A stretch of 40,238 nucleotides of DNA from Armatimonadota bacterium (GTDB lineage Bacteria; Armatimonadota; Fimbriimonadia; Fimbriimonadales; Fimbriimonadaceae). Position 1 is the stretch's first letter, and the number at the start of each line of letters is the position of its first letter. The notes under the pieces are model-generated. The model was given only the letters and a program-made list of their open reading frames with translations, had not been told where the DNA came from and ran no database searches. The stretch covers positions 1 through 40,238 of the forward strand of contig JAEVZK010000020.1 of NCBI GenBank assembly GCA_023392285.1. The letters run 5' to 3'. The translations under genes and the position numbers were made by a program. Below, piece by piece: positions 39,439-40,238 of the stretch.

Positions 39439-40238
39439 TCAAGCCGATTGGGTGCCAGACCGATCCAAGGCGCGCTCGATCAGCAACGCGGCGATCAGGA
39501 GCACTCCCAGCACGATCAGGTTGAGCTCACTCTGCTTCCAATGCCAGCTCACAAACTCCCGCAGCTCATGAATGAGCAAAAGAGCAAGGACGACCCCGGA
39601 AACGCTGCCCTTGCCGCCTTCGATGCTCGCGCCGCCCAGCACAACCGCCGTGATTGCCTCCAGTTCCAGACCCATGCCCAGATCGGCTTTCGCCGTGTTG
39701 TTCCGCGCAACCAGAAGCGTGGCCGCAAGGCCGCACGCCAAGCCGCTAAAGCTGTACAGCAGCAACTTCACCCGGTCGACTGGAATTTTAGAAAACCGTG
39801 CAACCGTCTCCTCCGTGCCAATGGCAACGATCCAGCGCCCAAGGTGCGTCCAGCGCAGAATAAACCAGCTTCCCGCCGCCATCACGATGAAGACGAGCGC
39901 CGGGTAGGGAACTCCGAGCAGTCTGCCCGAGCTTAATGTGAGAAAACCGGCTGGGTAGCCAGAAATCGGCCGAGCGAGGGAAATCCCCTCGGCGATTCCC
40001 CGGAAAGCCGCCATCGTGGCAAGAGTGACGATGAGTGGATGCACCTTAATCTTTGCCACGAACCAGCCGTTGGCAAAACCCAGCCCCAGACCCGTCAAGA
40101 TCGCCAGCAGTGCGCCAGCCGGAGCGCTCCCCCAGCGCTCGTAGCTCAGTCCCAACACAACGGACGCAAGGGCGACGATCGCTCCTATCGACAAGTCGAT
40201 GCCGCCGATCATGATGATCAGAAGCATCGGCACCGAAA
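39439..40238 (-). CDS. Sugar ABC transporter permease, RbsC-like (N-terminus cut by window edge)
   Basis: Inner-membrane permease of the ribose/rhamnose/AI-2 importer family. The visible 266 residues include the family signature IIMIGGIDLSIGAIVALASV, several transmembrane segments, GNNTAKADLG-like ARNNTAKADLGMGLELEAIT and VVLGGASIEGGKGSVSGV. Family length is 320-340, so the first helices are missing and continue beyond 40238. The frame is open to the edge; GTG 40233 is internal, not the start. It pairs with the downstream binding protein; the ATPase gene must lie upstream, outside the window. Confidence 0.92.
   Translation of the reverse strand, partial: SVPMLLIIMIGGIDLSIGAIVALASVVLGLSYERWGSAPAGALLAILTGLGLGFANGWFVAKIKVHPLIVTLATMAAFRGIAEGISLARPISGYPAGFLTLSSGRLLGVPYPALVFIVMAAGSWFILRWTHLGRWIVAIGTEETVARFSKIPVDRVKLLLYSFSGLACGLAATLLVARNNTAKADLGMGLELEAITAVVLGGASIEGGKGSVSGVVLALLLIHELREFVSWHWKQSELNLIVLGVLLIAALLIERALDRSGTQSA

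Overview
The window looks like an ordinary chromosomal stretch of a free-living, diderm-type bacterium of moderate-to-high GC. Evidence for an outer envelope is a small outer-membrane beta-barrel protein, an SLH-domain protein with a coiled coil, two lipoproteins and a PEP-CTERM-tagged secreted protein. Overall character (SLH tether, PEP-CTERM, PQQ-like propellers, a WD40-caspase protein, a carotenoid cluster with CruF, CCA-encoded tRNAs) suggests Armatimonadota (Fimbriimonas-like) or a similar lineage. This is an inference, not proven. I found no phage, IS element, rRNA or CRISPR array.

Layout. 1-4.7 kb: partial biotin carboxylase; SLH protein; rpsF-ssb-HIT operon; small membrane protein; PEP carboxykinase; membrane protein. 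4.7-12 kb: secreted M1 aminopeptidase, two small unknowns, a DinG/XPD-type helicase, CorA, a CAP-domain protein. 12-16.4 kb: a minus-strand operon (PQQ-like propeller, dprA, nagA), then tRNA-Ile(GAT) and tRNA-Leu(GAG). 16.4-19.5 kb: GH43-like enzyme overlapping an ArsR/SRPBCC pair, then an orphan sugar-binding lipoprotein. 19.5-25.8 kb: carotenoid cluster, five tightly coupled minus-strand genes (cruF, crtI, acyltransferase, crtB, second desaturase) with a divergent CruG-like glycosyltransferase. 25.9-28.2 kb: matrixin-like protease, tRNA-Pro(CGG), DUF488 protein, Spy/CpxP-like glycine-rich protein. 28.2-33.3 kb: two-subunit molybdenum hydroxylase, PEP-CTERM nuclease-fold protein, PDZ-alpha/beta hydrolase. 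33.5-37.5 kb: beta-barrel protein, secreted WD40-caspase protein, tRNA-dihydrouridine synthase. 37.5-40.2 kb: an AbrB/RelE-like toxin-antitoxin pair and the end of a rhamnose/AI-2-type ABC importer operon (permease cut by the window edge).

Most notable points. (1) crtB is broken by a frameshift: a well-conserved 48-residue C-terminal segment sits in another frame and ends exactly at the start codon of the next gene. (2) At least eight genes have a -10-like TAnnnT hexamer only 6-9 nt before their start codon and no Shine-Dalgarno sequence, which points to widespread leaderless transcription. (3) The carotenoid genes together predict a glycosylated, acylated carotenoid. (4) A secreted protein joins an N-terminal WD40 region to a C-terminal caspase domain with an intact His-Cys dyad.
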